Notes under the pieces: generated by a model | What the model saw: the letters and a program-made list of their open reading frames with translations, nothing else | Databases searched by the model: none | What the model was told of the DNA's origin: nothing | Shown: positions 6,246-13,705 of the stretch, piece by piece | Layout of the letters: every line of letters begins with the position of its first letter | Position numbering within the stretch: position 1 is the first letter of the stretch | Made by a program: the position numbers and the translations under genes | Source: an uncultured Veillonellaceae bacterium | GTDB lineage: Bacteria > Bacillota > Negativicutes > Veillonellales > Negativicoccaceae | Assembly (NCBI GenBank): GCA_902488965.1 | Contig: CABTYA010000013.1 | Location: 1 to 18,055, forward strand | Direction of reading: 5' to 3' | Length of the DNA: 18,055 nt

Positions 6246-6997
6246 CGTATCGCTCCTCTCTCCGTACTTCGCGCCGCCCGCAAGGGCGCCCACTGTTCCC
6301 GCCAATGCGGCGGTGTCTCGCCGCCCCACTCAACCGGCCCGACCGCCTCTTCGGTACGGCGCATGGCGGCTCGAAAATCATCGACAACCTGCCACTTGGC
6401 CGTCACTTCTTCCCGACCGTGCAACCGCAACAGATACGCAGGATGAAACGTCGGCATCACCGGTCGCCCCGAGACGCCGTCCATCCCCGCCCATTCAATC
6501 CACTGTCCGCGCCGCCGAACGATTCCCGGGGCGACTTTCGCAAACGGCGCGGCAAAAAACGCCAGTGCCGCCTTGCCGAGTGTCAATATCACCGCGGGAT
6601 TGACGGTCGCAATCTCCCGGAGCAGCCAGCGTCGGCCGCAATGCAGACTCTCCGCCGGTGTCGGCGTCCGATTGCCCCGCGGCCGGCACTTGATGACATT
6701 CGTCACATACACGCACTCGCGACTGATTCCGACAAACGCCAACGCCCGGTTCAACAATTCGCCGCTCGGCCCGACCAACGGTACGCCGTATTCGTCTTCC
6801 ACACCGCCCGGTCCCTCGCCGACAATCATCAACGGCGCGGTCAACGGCCCCGTGTACCCCGTCGGTCCGCGGTTGCCCTCACGGCACAACGGACAATCCG
6901 TACATGCCGAAAGCGCCGTTTCCCACGCGGCGGCATCGCCGTCCCGTGCGGTCGGCGGCGTTGTCTTCGGCGCGGCGAACAGGTTGCCTTCTTCCAT
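6242..6997 (-). CDS. Family-4 uracil-DNA glycosylase, [4Fe-4S] type
   Basis: This 251-aa enzyme should remove uracil from DNA as the first step of base-excision repair. Four Cys fit the cluster ligands of the family: C32 and C35 (CTDC), C104 (IKCRPRGNR) and C120, and the 69- and 16-residue spacings match the family pattern. Motif A is GEGPG (60–64) followed by GVPLVG (71–76). Motif B is HPAYLLR (185–191). Only Leu74, where Phe is usual in PFVG, departs slightly from the common form. The N-terminal 25 residues are a variable, likely disordered leader. The start ATG lies 3 nt after the dnaB stop, with GGAG about 8 nt upstream inside dnaB. Its place behind the replicative helicase gene suggests expression tied to replication. 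Confidence 0.93.
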   Translation of the reverse strand: MEEGNLFAAPKTTPPTARDGDAAAWETALSACTDCPLCREGNRGPTGYTGPLTAPLMIVGEGPGGVEDEYGVPLVGPSGELLNRALAFVGISRECVYVTNVIKCRPRGNRTPTPAESLHCGRRWLLREIATVNPAVILTLGKAALAFFAAPFAKVAPGIVRRRGQWIEWAGMDGVSGRPVMPTFHPAYLLRLHGREEVTAKWQVVDDFRAAMRRTEEAVGPVEWGGETPPHWREQWAPLRAARSTERGAIR

Positions 6998-7000
6998 TGC

Positions 7001-8362
7001 TTATTCTCCGCCCGCCGGATTCGGCTCTTGCCGCGACGTCATATCGACAAAGCGCGTCCACTGCCCGTGGAAATAGAGATTGATCATGCCGGTCGCCCCG
7101 TTGCGGTGCTTGGCGATAATGACTTCGGTAATATTTTTGCTCGCGTCGTTTTCTTCGGGCTGATAGTAGCCTTCCCGATACAAAAACGCCACGATATCCG
7201 CATCCTGTTCCAACGATCCCGATTCGCGCAAGTCACTCAGCATCGGCCGCTTCACTTGGCGTGATTCCACGCTGCGGCTCAGCTGCGACAGCGCAATGAC
7301 CGGCACTTTGAGCTCACGTGCCAAACCTTTGAGCGAGCGGGAAATCTCCGAAATTTCCTGCTGCCGGTTTTCACTGCGGCTGTTGCCCCGTCCCTGCATC
7401 AACTGCAAATAGTCGACCACAATCAGGTCCAGACCTTTCTCCGCCTGCAGGCGGCGTGCCTTGGAGCGCATCTCGGTCACCGTGAGTGACGGTGTATCGT
7501 CGATATACATCGGTGCGCCGTAGAGCACCGTCGCCGCATTGGTCAGTTTTTCCCATTCTTCATTGGTCGACAGTTGACCCGTCCGCAATTTAGCCGAATC
7601 AATCAACGCCGTCGAGCACAATAAGCGCTGGACCAGCTGCTCTTTCGACATTTCCAGCGAAAAGAACGCCACCGTCTTGTTCAACCGCAAAGCGACATGA
7701 GCGGCGATGTTCAGCGTAAATGCGGTCTTCCCCATCGACGGGCGCGCCGCAATCAGAACCAAGTCCGATTTCTGCAGGCCGCTCGTGAGCCGGTCCCAGT
7801 CGGCAAACCCTGTCGCCAGCCCCGTAATTCCGCTTTTATTGTGATATTTCTCACTGATTTGTTCCAGTTCCGTCTGCAAGACTTCACCGAGCGGCGACAT
7901 ATCCTGCCGGCGGTCGTCTTTGGAGACTTCCAAAATCCGCCGTTCCGCCGCATCGATAATATCTTCGACGCTTTTTTCCTCCGCATATGCCTCCGCGGCC
8001 GTCACATCCGCCGCGGAAATCACCGCCCGCAAACGTGCTTTGTCCTGCACGATGGCGGCATGCCGTGCGATATCGCTGGCCGCCAGTACATGACCCGGCA
8101 AATCCGTCACGTACGACAAGCCGCCGACACTGTCGAGCTGTCCCAGCCGCCGCAGTTCTTCCGTCACGGTCAAGATATCGATGCTGTCGCCGGCAAATTG
8201 CAAATTGCGAATCGCGCGGAAGACAATGGCATTGGCCTCCCGATAAAAATCGGACTCCCGCAGCATGTCCGTCCCCGTAATGGCCGCATCTTTGCTGAGC
8301 ATCATCGAGCCGAGCACGGACGCTTCCGCTTCGAGATTCTGGGGTGGTGCTCCTTTAATCAT
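7001..8362 (-). CDS. dnaB: Replicative DNA helicase DnaB
   Basis: This 453-aa protein is the hexameric 5'-3' helicase that opens the replication fork and recruits primase (called DnaC in Bacillus). The N-terminal DnaB domain (about 5–105) begins with the family pattern NLEAEASVLGSMM. The RecA-like motor has Walker A ARPSMGKT (206–213), FSLEM (234–238), VDYLQLM (316–322) and the LSQLSRSVESR and SDLRESGSLEQDAD motifs. No intein or insertion is present. The ATG at 8362 was chosen with GGAGG (8373–8369) 6 nt upstream. The in-frame TTG at 8368 would directly abut that site. The start overlaps the lonC stop by 8 nt. Gene order rplI–lonC–dnaB is an expanded form of the Bacillus rplI–dnaC arrangement. 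Confidence 0.98.
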   Translation of the reverse strand: MIKGAPPQNLEAEASVLGSMMLSKDAAITGTDMLRESDFYREANAIVFRAIRNLQFAGDSIDILTVTEELRRLGQLDSVGGLSYVTDLPGHVLAASDIARHAAIVQDKARLRAVISAADVTAAEAYAEEKSVEDIIDAAERRILEVSKDDRRQDMSPLGEVLQTELEQISEKYHNKSGITGLATGFADWDRLTSGLQKSDLVLIAARPSMGKTAFTLNIAAHVALRLNKTVAFFSLEMSKEQLVQRLLCSTALIDSAKLRTGQLSTNEEWEKLTNAATVLYGAPMYIDDTPSLTVTEMRSKARRLQAEKGLDLIVVDYLQLMQGRGNSRSENRQQEISEISRSLKGLARELKVPVIALSQLSRSVESRQVKRPMLSDLRESGSLEQDADIVAFLYREGYYQPEENDASKNITEVIIAKHRNGATGMINLYFHGQWTRFVDMTSRQEPNPAGGE

Positions 8363-10271
8363 CGTCAACCTCCGTCAATTCCCGCCACGCGTCCTGTACC
8401 GTAGCGATACGGACAATTCGCATGCCGTCGTACGTCGCATCGATTTCGTCGGTATTCTCCGCCGGAATGAGCATTTTCTTCATCCCCGCCCGCAATGCGC
8501 CGTGCGCTTTTTCCGTGACGCCGCCGATCGGTTTGACCGCGCCGCTGAGCGAGACCTCGCCCGTCAGCGCCACATCTTGGCGGAGAGGCGTCCGGGTAAC
8601 CGCCGAGATCACCGCACACGCGATGGCCGTCCCTGCGGACGGTCCGTCGATTTGACCGCCGCCGATGACATTGACATGGATATCGTACGCATCGGCATCC
8701 TGTCCCGTCATCATCCGCAACACGGCCGCCGCGTTGAATACCGAGTCTTTCGCCATCGACCCCGCCGTACTGTTGAAGCGCACTTTGCCCTTGCCGGCCT
8801 CACGTGCGGGCACGGCGACGGCCTCGACTTCAATCGTTGCGCCGCGATAACCCGCTACGCCCAAGCCGTGCACATGCCCGATTCGCCGGACGGAGGACGC
8901 GATCTCCCGCCGCTCCGGCGTCAAATGCGCCGTCCGCGCCACCCGCCGGACATGCGCCGCCGTGACATGTACCGCCGCGGCGTCGCCTCCTTCATAGAGC
9001 GCCATCCCGTAGGCATCGGCCAGCAGATTCACCGCTTTGCGGCCTTCTTCCGTATAGGCCGCAATCGCGGACGCGACATCGGCATCCACCTGCGCATCGA
9101 GTTTGCCCGCCGCACGGGTCACGATTTTTTCTACTTCCGCCGGCGAGAGCGGCGCAAAATAGACTTCCGCACACCGCGAACGAATCGCCGGACTGATTTC
9201 TTCCGGCAGACGGGTCGTCGCCCCGATCAGAATGAAATCCGCCGGCGCACCGTCCCGAAACAGGCGGCGGATATATTCCGCCACATGGGGATCGTCCTCG
9301 TTATAATACGCCGAATCGAAATACACCCGCTTGTCCTCAAGCACCTTGAGCAATTTATTGAGCAGCATCGGGTCCATTTCCCCAATTTCGTCGATAAACA
9401 AAATCCCGCCGTGCGCTTTCGTCACCAATCCCGGTTTCGGCTCCGGTACCCCTTGATCCGCCAGTTCCCGTTGGGCGCCTTGGTAAATCGGATCATGCAC
9501 CGAACCGATCAGTGGATTGGTAATATCGCGCGGATCCCAGCGCAGCGTCGTACCGTCCGCTTCCACGAACGGCGCTTCTTCGCCGAAAGGGGTAAAGCCG
9601 CATTGTTTCGCCGCTTCCAGTACCAAGCGAGCCGCCGTCGTTTTACCGACACCGGGCGGACCGTACAAAATCAAATGCTGGGGATACTTGGTCGCGATCT
9701 TCGCCAGCATTGCGGCGACCGCTTCTTCCTGTCCCACTACTTCCGTCAGCGACTGCGGCCGCACCTGCGCCGCTACCGTCGTCGTCAAGCGCACGCCCTC
9801 TTTGGCCTCGAGCTCGCGCAATTTCTCGCGCGTCTGCGGCGTTTCCGTTTCGCCGGTTTCTTCCGCCAGAATCTGCAAGCGCAATTCCCGCATATATTCC
9901 TGATTGCGCTCCTCGATTCGGTCGTTGACCTTGTTTTCCAACCGTTCTTCGACCGCTTGCTGGATCAACAAGTCGGTCAGGCGGTCTTCCGTCCGATTGA
10001 TCAGGTCTTGCGTTTCCGCGGCGCTCGGTACGGGAATATCTTCCGACTCGAACACCATGCGCGCCAGCCCCGCGAGCCGCTCGCGCGGATTTTCGGTATG
10101 CAGGTACGCCAGCGCGTTGTATCGTCCGGCCTCCAAGACAATCCGCTCGGCGCCGATCAAGCCGACAAACACACTGCACAGCGCATTGATCTCCCGCCGA
10201 AGTTCGTCTTCCGAGCGGGCCGATACGGCCGTCGAATGCCGGTCACGAAACCGTTCCAACAAATCTTTCAC
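8355..10271 (-). CDS. lonC: ATP-dependent Lon-family protease, LonC-type
   Basis: This 638-aa AAA+ protease should unfold and degrade specific cytosolic proteins. It lacks the LonA N-terminal substrate domain. Residues 1–165 instead are helical and charged, with a coiled-coil-like stretch at about 85–160. The AAA+ module has Walker A GPPGVGKT (204–211), Walker B ILFIDE (290–295), and a GATTR sensor with an arginine-finger region after it (SPAIRSRCAE). The protease domain has the Ser-Lys dyad in GPSAG (Ser545) and GAVKPIGG (Lys580). This architecture matches the LonB/LonC group, and the N-terminal part fits the LonC subfamily better. LonC was described from sporulating Firmicutes, so its presence may reflect spore-forming ancestry. 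It starts with GTG (GAGGAG 5 nt upstream), 2 nt after the rplI stop. Confidence 0.88.
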   Translation of the reverse strand: MKDLLERFRDRHSTAVSARSEDELRREINALCSVFVGLIGAERIVLEAGRYNALAYLHTENPRERLAGLARMVFESEDIPVPSAAETQDLINRTEDRLTDLLIQQAVEERLENKVNDRIEERNQEYMRELRLQILAEETGETETPQTREKLRELEAKEGVRLTTTVAAQVRPQSLTEVVGQEEAVAAMLAKIATKYPQHLILYGPPGVGKTTAARLVLEAAKQCGFTPFGEEAPFVEADGTTLRWDPRDITNPLIGSVHDPIYQGAQRELADQGVPEPKPGLVTKAHGGILFIDEIGEMDPMLLNKLLKVLEDKRVYFDSAYYNEDDPHVAEYIRRLFRDGAPADFILIGATTRLPEEISPAIRSRCAEVYFAPLSPAEVEKIVTRAAGKLDAQVDADVASAIAAYTEEGRKAVNLLADAYGMALYEGGDAAAVHVTAAHVRRVARTAHLTPERREIASSVRRIGHVHGLGVAGYRGATIEVEAVAVPAREAGKGKVRFNSTAGSMAKDSVFNAAAVLRMMTGQDADAYDIHVNVIGGGQIDGPSAGTAIACAVISAVTRTPLRQDVALTGEVSLSGAVKPIGGVTEKAHGALRAGMKKMLIPAENTDEIDATYDGMRIVRIATVQDAWRELTEVDDD

Positions 10272-10273
10272 GA

Positions 10274-10723
10274 TTACTCCTCAGCCACCACATGCACACG
10301 GATTTCGCCCGTAATTTCCGGATGGACGCGCACCGGCACGGTAAACGTCCCCACCGTCCGCAGCGGTTCTTTCAATTCAATTTTCTTTTTGTCGACATCC
10401 AAGTCATAGGCTTCTTTCAGTGCCGCACTGATGACCTGCGGCGTAATCGAGTTGAACGCGCGGCCGTCCGCACCGAGTTTGAGACCGACGGTGACTTCCA
10501 CTTTTTTGAGTTCCGCCGCCAAAATCACCGCTTCATCGTTCGCGACTTGTTTCTTATGCGCCTTGGACGCCATCTTCTGTTTGGCGTCATTGAGGTTTTC
10601 CTTGGTCCCTTCCGCCGCCAAGCCCTTGCGAATGAGGAAGTTGCGTCCGTAGCCGTCGGCGACTTCGACGATTTCTCCCGCTTTGCCGACTTTTTTGACA
10701 TCTTGCAATAATACGACTTTCAT
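10274..10723 (-). CDS. rplI: 50S ribosomal protein L9
   Basis: This 149-aa protein is the two-domain L9 that binds 23S rRNA and helps keep reading frame. The N-terminal signature MKVVLLQDVKKVGKAGEIVEV, with GYGRNFLIRKGLA after it, forms the rRNA-binding domain (1–50). A long charged helix (about 42–75) links it to the C-terminal domain, which ends in a VRVHPEITGEI-type strand pattern. Length is normal for the family. The start has AAGGAG 7 nt upstream and overlaps the gdpP stop by ATGA. It sits between gdpP and lonC, as in the Bacillus order yybS–gdpP–rplI–dnaC. Confidence 0.98.
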   Translation of the reverse strand: MKVVLLQDVKKVGKAGEIVEVADGYGRNFLIRKGLAAEGTKENLNDAKQKMASKAHKKQVANDEAVILAAELKKVEVTVGLKLGADGRAFNSITPQVISAALKEAYDLDVDKKKIELKEPLRTVGTFTVPVRVHPEITGEIRVHVVAEE

Positions 10724-12708
10724 GATAATTCTCCTTTCTTTTCGGCCCGAATGGCCGCCACCACCACGTCACGGATTTCCGCCGGTGTCCGGTCGACAAA
10801 CTTTGTCGCCGCCACCGTCTGATGCCCGCCGCCGCCGAGGGATTCCATCACCAGCTGCACGCTGACCTCGCCGTCGGAACGGGCGGACACGCTGTATCCT
10901 TCCCCGTTATGGTAAATCGCAAAACTCGTATGAATCCCTTCCGTCGTCACCAGCGAATCGGCAATCTGTCCCGCCAAAATCTGCGCATGCGGCGTATCGT
11001 CGGGGATCGTCACACAGACGATATCGTCATCGATACGCTCGGCATGGGCCAAAATCTGTGCCCGAAGCAGCATCGCATCGAAATGAATCGCAAACAAATC
11101 ATGTACCAGTTCCGTACTGGCACCGCTGCGGCGCAAGTAACTCGCCGCATCGAACGTCCGAATCCCCGTCGCCTGCGCGAAGTTTTTCGTATCGACGACC
11201 AGCCCCGCATACAGCGCCGAGGCTTCGACTTCACTCAAGTCGACTTCATCGGAGAAGTACTGCAACAATTCCGTCACCAATTCACTGGCCGACGAGCTGG
11301 ACGGCTCCAAGTACGTAATAATCGGATTCGGTACAAACGCATTGCTGCGCCGATGGTGATCGATAACCACCCGTGTCTGGACCCGGTCGATCAGTTCCGG
11401 CATGGCCAGCATCTCCGGCCGATGGGCATCCACGACAAACAAAATCGCGTTCGGCGTACAATACGCGCCCGCTTCCTCCTCGCCGATAATCAGCGGTGCC
11501 AATTCCGGGTCGTTTTCCACCGTCTTGAGCAGTTTTTCCACATTTTGCCGTTGCGGACTGACCACGATATGGGCGGGTGTCCCCGCCACCCGTGCCATAT
11601 GCGCGACACCGATGGCCGCTCCGAGCGCGTCGTAGTCCTCGGACGCATGCCCCATGATGAGCACATTGTCCGCCTGGCCGACCAATTCGCGTAGTGCTTG
11701 CGCCACGACACGCGCGCGCACGCGTGTATTTTTTTCGACGGCCTTGCTCTTGCCGCCGAAGGTTTTGGTGTCGTCGCCCATCCGCACGACAGCCTGGTCG
11801 CCGCCGCGGCCCAGTGCCACGTCCAAACTCAACCGCGCCTGCTCCGCCTGCTCGCGGAACGGCCCCTCATGATAGGCACAGCCGATACTGAGCGTCACCG
11901 GAATCCGGTTTACCGTATGAATGGACCGCACCCTGTCGAGAATATCGAAATTCGTTTCCATGAGCCGGTCGAGCGAGGCTCGACTGATGCACGCGATGTA
12001 ATTGTTATTGCTGTAACTTTTGATAAATCCGTCCAGCCGGTCGAACGCATCGAGGACGCAGGTATTGACCTCCGACCACAGTGCGGACCGCTGCACTTCC
12101 GTGAGTTCCGACGTGATTTCCGTCAGGTTGTCAATTTGGATGTAGCAAAACGCCGGCATCGCCGCTTCACAGGCCAGCCGCCGTTCTTCCGCTTCCGTAA
12201 TATCGTCGAAGAATAACAGCAAATATCCTTCGTCACCGTCGGGATGATCGCTGAGATCGAGGTATTTGTAAATCACCCGATAATGCGACTGATCGATCCG
12301 CGTAAAGAAATGCCCCGACTTGCCCCAGAATTTGGCCAGCTGCGTATCCGGTACGATTTTTTGCAGGCGTTCGCCTTCTTCGATGTCCTCCTGCCAATCG
12401 CGGAATACGGAGTTGCCCCACACCAAATGACTTTTTTGGTCGATAATCGCAATCCCGATCGGCAAATTGCGGATCGCATAACTGGAGGCTTCCGTCACCC
12501 CCGTCGAAACACTGTCGAGATACGCATTGATTTGCTCGTCCTGCTCGGACTGCGTCTTTTTCAACATCCAATATATGCCCACGACCAAAATCGTACTGAG
12601 CGCCGCCACAATCGGGTTAAAGCAAGCGAGGATGACGAGCAAAGCGGCAATCACACCGCCGTATACACGCTCACCGCGTCGTTTGCGCCAAATGTCGCGT
12701 AATTCCAT
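10720..12708 (-). CDS. gdpP: Cyclic-di-AMP phosphodiesterase GdpP (YybT), DHH/DHHA1 family
   Basis: This 662-aa membrane enzyme should hydrolyse c-di-AMP to pApA and so control osmotic balance and wall stress responses. Two membrane helices span about 16–50. A PAS-like domain (about 80–170) and a degenerate GGDEF domain (about 185–315, without the GGDEF motif) follow. The DHH domain has HASEDYD (354–360), the VDAHRP Asp427, and DHH at 450–452. The DHHA1 domain ends with GGGGH (625–629). All metal-binding positions I can check are present, so it should be active. The start ATG is preceded by AAGGGGG. It lies 40 nt after the DUF2232 gene, the widest junction in this operon. Confidence 0.96.
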   Translation of the reverse strand: MELRDIWRKRRGERVYGGVIAALLVILACFNPIVAALSTILVVGIYWMLKKTQSEQDEQINAYLDSVSTGVTEASSYAIRNLPIGIAIIDQKSHLVWGNSVFRDWQEDIEEGERLQKIVPDTQLAKFWGKSGHFFTRIDQSHYRVIYKYLDLSDHPDGDEGYLLLFFDDITEAEERRLACEAAMPAFCYIQIDNLTEITSELTEVQRSALWSEVNTCVLDAFDRLDGFIKSYSNNNYIACISRASLDRLMETNFDILDRVRSIHTVNRIPVTLSIGCAYHEGPFREQAEQARLSLDVALGRGGDQAVVRMGDDTKTFGGKSKAVEKNTRVRARVVAQALRELVGQADNVLIMGHASEDYDALGAAIGVAHMARVAGTPAHIVVSPQRQNVEKLLKTVENDPELAPLIIGEEEAGAYCTPNAILFVVDAHRPEMLAMPELIDRVQTRVVIDHHRRSNAFVPNPIITYLEPSSSSASELVTELLQYFSDEVDLSEVEASALYAGLVVDTKNFAQATGIRTFDAASYLRRSGASTELVHDLFAIHFDAMLLRAQILAHAERIDDDIVCVTIPDDTPHAQILAGQIADSLVTTEGIHTSFAIYHNGEGYSVSARSDGEVSVQLVMESLGGGGHQTVAATKFVDRTPAEIRDVVVAAIRAEKKGELS

Positions 12709-12720
12709 AGTTCCCCCTTA

Positions 12721-12748
12721 CCGCCTCGCGGCGGCGGCGACATCGCCG
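12721..12748. repeat. Two small GC hairpins in the yybS–gdpP junction
   Basis: CCGCC-TCGC-GGCGG (12721–12734) and CGGCGA-CA-TCGCCG (12735–12748) fill almost the entire 40-bp gap. This is the only spaced junction in an otherwise overlapping operon. There is no T-run, so they are not obvious terminators. They could affect RNA processing or gdpP translation, or be chance in a GC-rich gap. Confidence 0.4.
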
Positions 12749-13705
12749 TCAGCGATACTGTCGCCGTTTCCGATAGTTAATCCCCATGTCGATCAAACCG
12801 GCGAAAAACAGCATCGCCATCACGACCGGCACGAACACACTCATCACTAGACCGACCCACCGCAGCCACCGCCAGCGCGGAAACCGCCGTACCCACCAAA
12901 ACAGTACGGCCACCCCCTGCACCCAGAGGATGTACATACAGGCGACTTTGATATTGGTCGTAACGACTTCCGTCGCCGCACCGAGATCGGCGCCGAAATA
13001 GCTGACCAAGATGGCCGCCACATAGATATACAGCGTGGCTCGCGGCATTTCCCACTCCGCCACGGGCGGAAACGCCGGGATATCGATCCGCAAGCGGCGC
13101 AGAACCGCCCGCGAGATGAGAATATTGAGATAGGCCATCATCGCTCCCGCGGAGATGACCACGAACGGCATCAGCATCTTGAGCTGCGCCTGCTGCGCCA
13201 AGTACGCATCTTTCGCCTGTGCCAACTCGACCGAGTTGTACCCCATCGAGTCGAGCGTACGGAACGCCTGCTCCGTCGCCTGCGCGACAGTCTGCTGGTA
13301 CAATTCGAAGATGTTGACGCCCATGACGTACAGCGACAGGAAAAACTGCGCCGCAAAGCCGAGCAAAAACACGACCATCGTCACCAGCATCAGCCGGCCC
13401 GCGCCCCAGCGGCGGCGGTACCCTTCGCCGAGGGCAATCCCCATCGAGCCGAACAGGAGACCGATGCCCGTCGCCAATACCGGCCCGACTGTCATCATCA
13501 AAATGATCATCGCCGCCGCTACCGCCAGCGACGACCAGCGCATCCCGTGGCGCACCCCGAGAAAGGCAATCGGCACCGGCCACACGAGCAGTGCCACCGT
13601 CGACAGGAGCGGCACGTAAATCCCGATAAGCGAAAGAATGACGGCGATACCCACCGTCATTCCCGACTCCGTCAACGCACGTGCAGAAGAAGTGCGCGGC
13701 GTCAT
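12749..13705 (-). CDS. DUF2232 (YybS-like) integral membrane protein
   Basis: This 318-aa protein is strongly hydrophobic, with about eight transmembrane segments. Examples are 15–45 (GIAVILSLIGIYVPLLSTVALL), 58–85, 100–125, a loop with an amphipathic helix at about 135–170, then 175–200, 225–245 and paired helices near the C-terminus. Motif use and length (Bacillus YybS is about 310 aa) fit the DUF2232 family, and the position directly before gdpP–rplI is the conserved Firmicute one. No catalytic residues are obvious. The fold recalls small-molecule transporter S-components, but I do not assign a substrate. The start has AGGAGG 7 nt upstream and overlaps the RNase J stop by ATGA. Confidence 0.88.
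   Translation of the reverse strand: MTPRTSSARALTESGMTVGIAVILSLIGIYVPLLSTVALLVWPVPIAFLGVRHGMRWSSLAVAAAMIILMMTVGPVLATGIGLLFGSMGIALGEGYRRRWGAGRLMLVTMVVFLLGFAAQFFLSLYVMGVNIFELYQQTVAQATEQAFRTLDSMGYNSVELAQAKDAYLAQQAQLKMLMPFVVISAGAMMAYLNILISRAVLRRLRIDIPAFPPVAEWEMPRATLYIYVAAILVSYFGADLGAATEVVTTNIKVACMYILWVQGVAVLFWWVRRFPRWRWLRWVGLVMSVFVPVVMAMLFFAGLIDMGINYRKRRQYR

Noticed and set aside
8265..10409. A 714-codon open frame on the plus strand opposite lonC
   Set aside because: It is the antisense shadow of lonC. It has Arg/His/Pro-rich composition, no recognisable domain and no ribosome site, whereas lonC has every family motif in the other strand.
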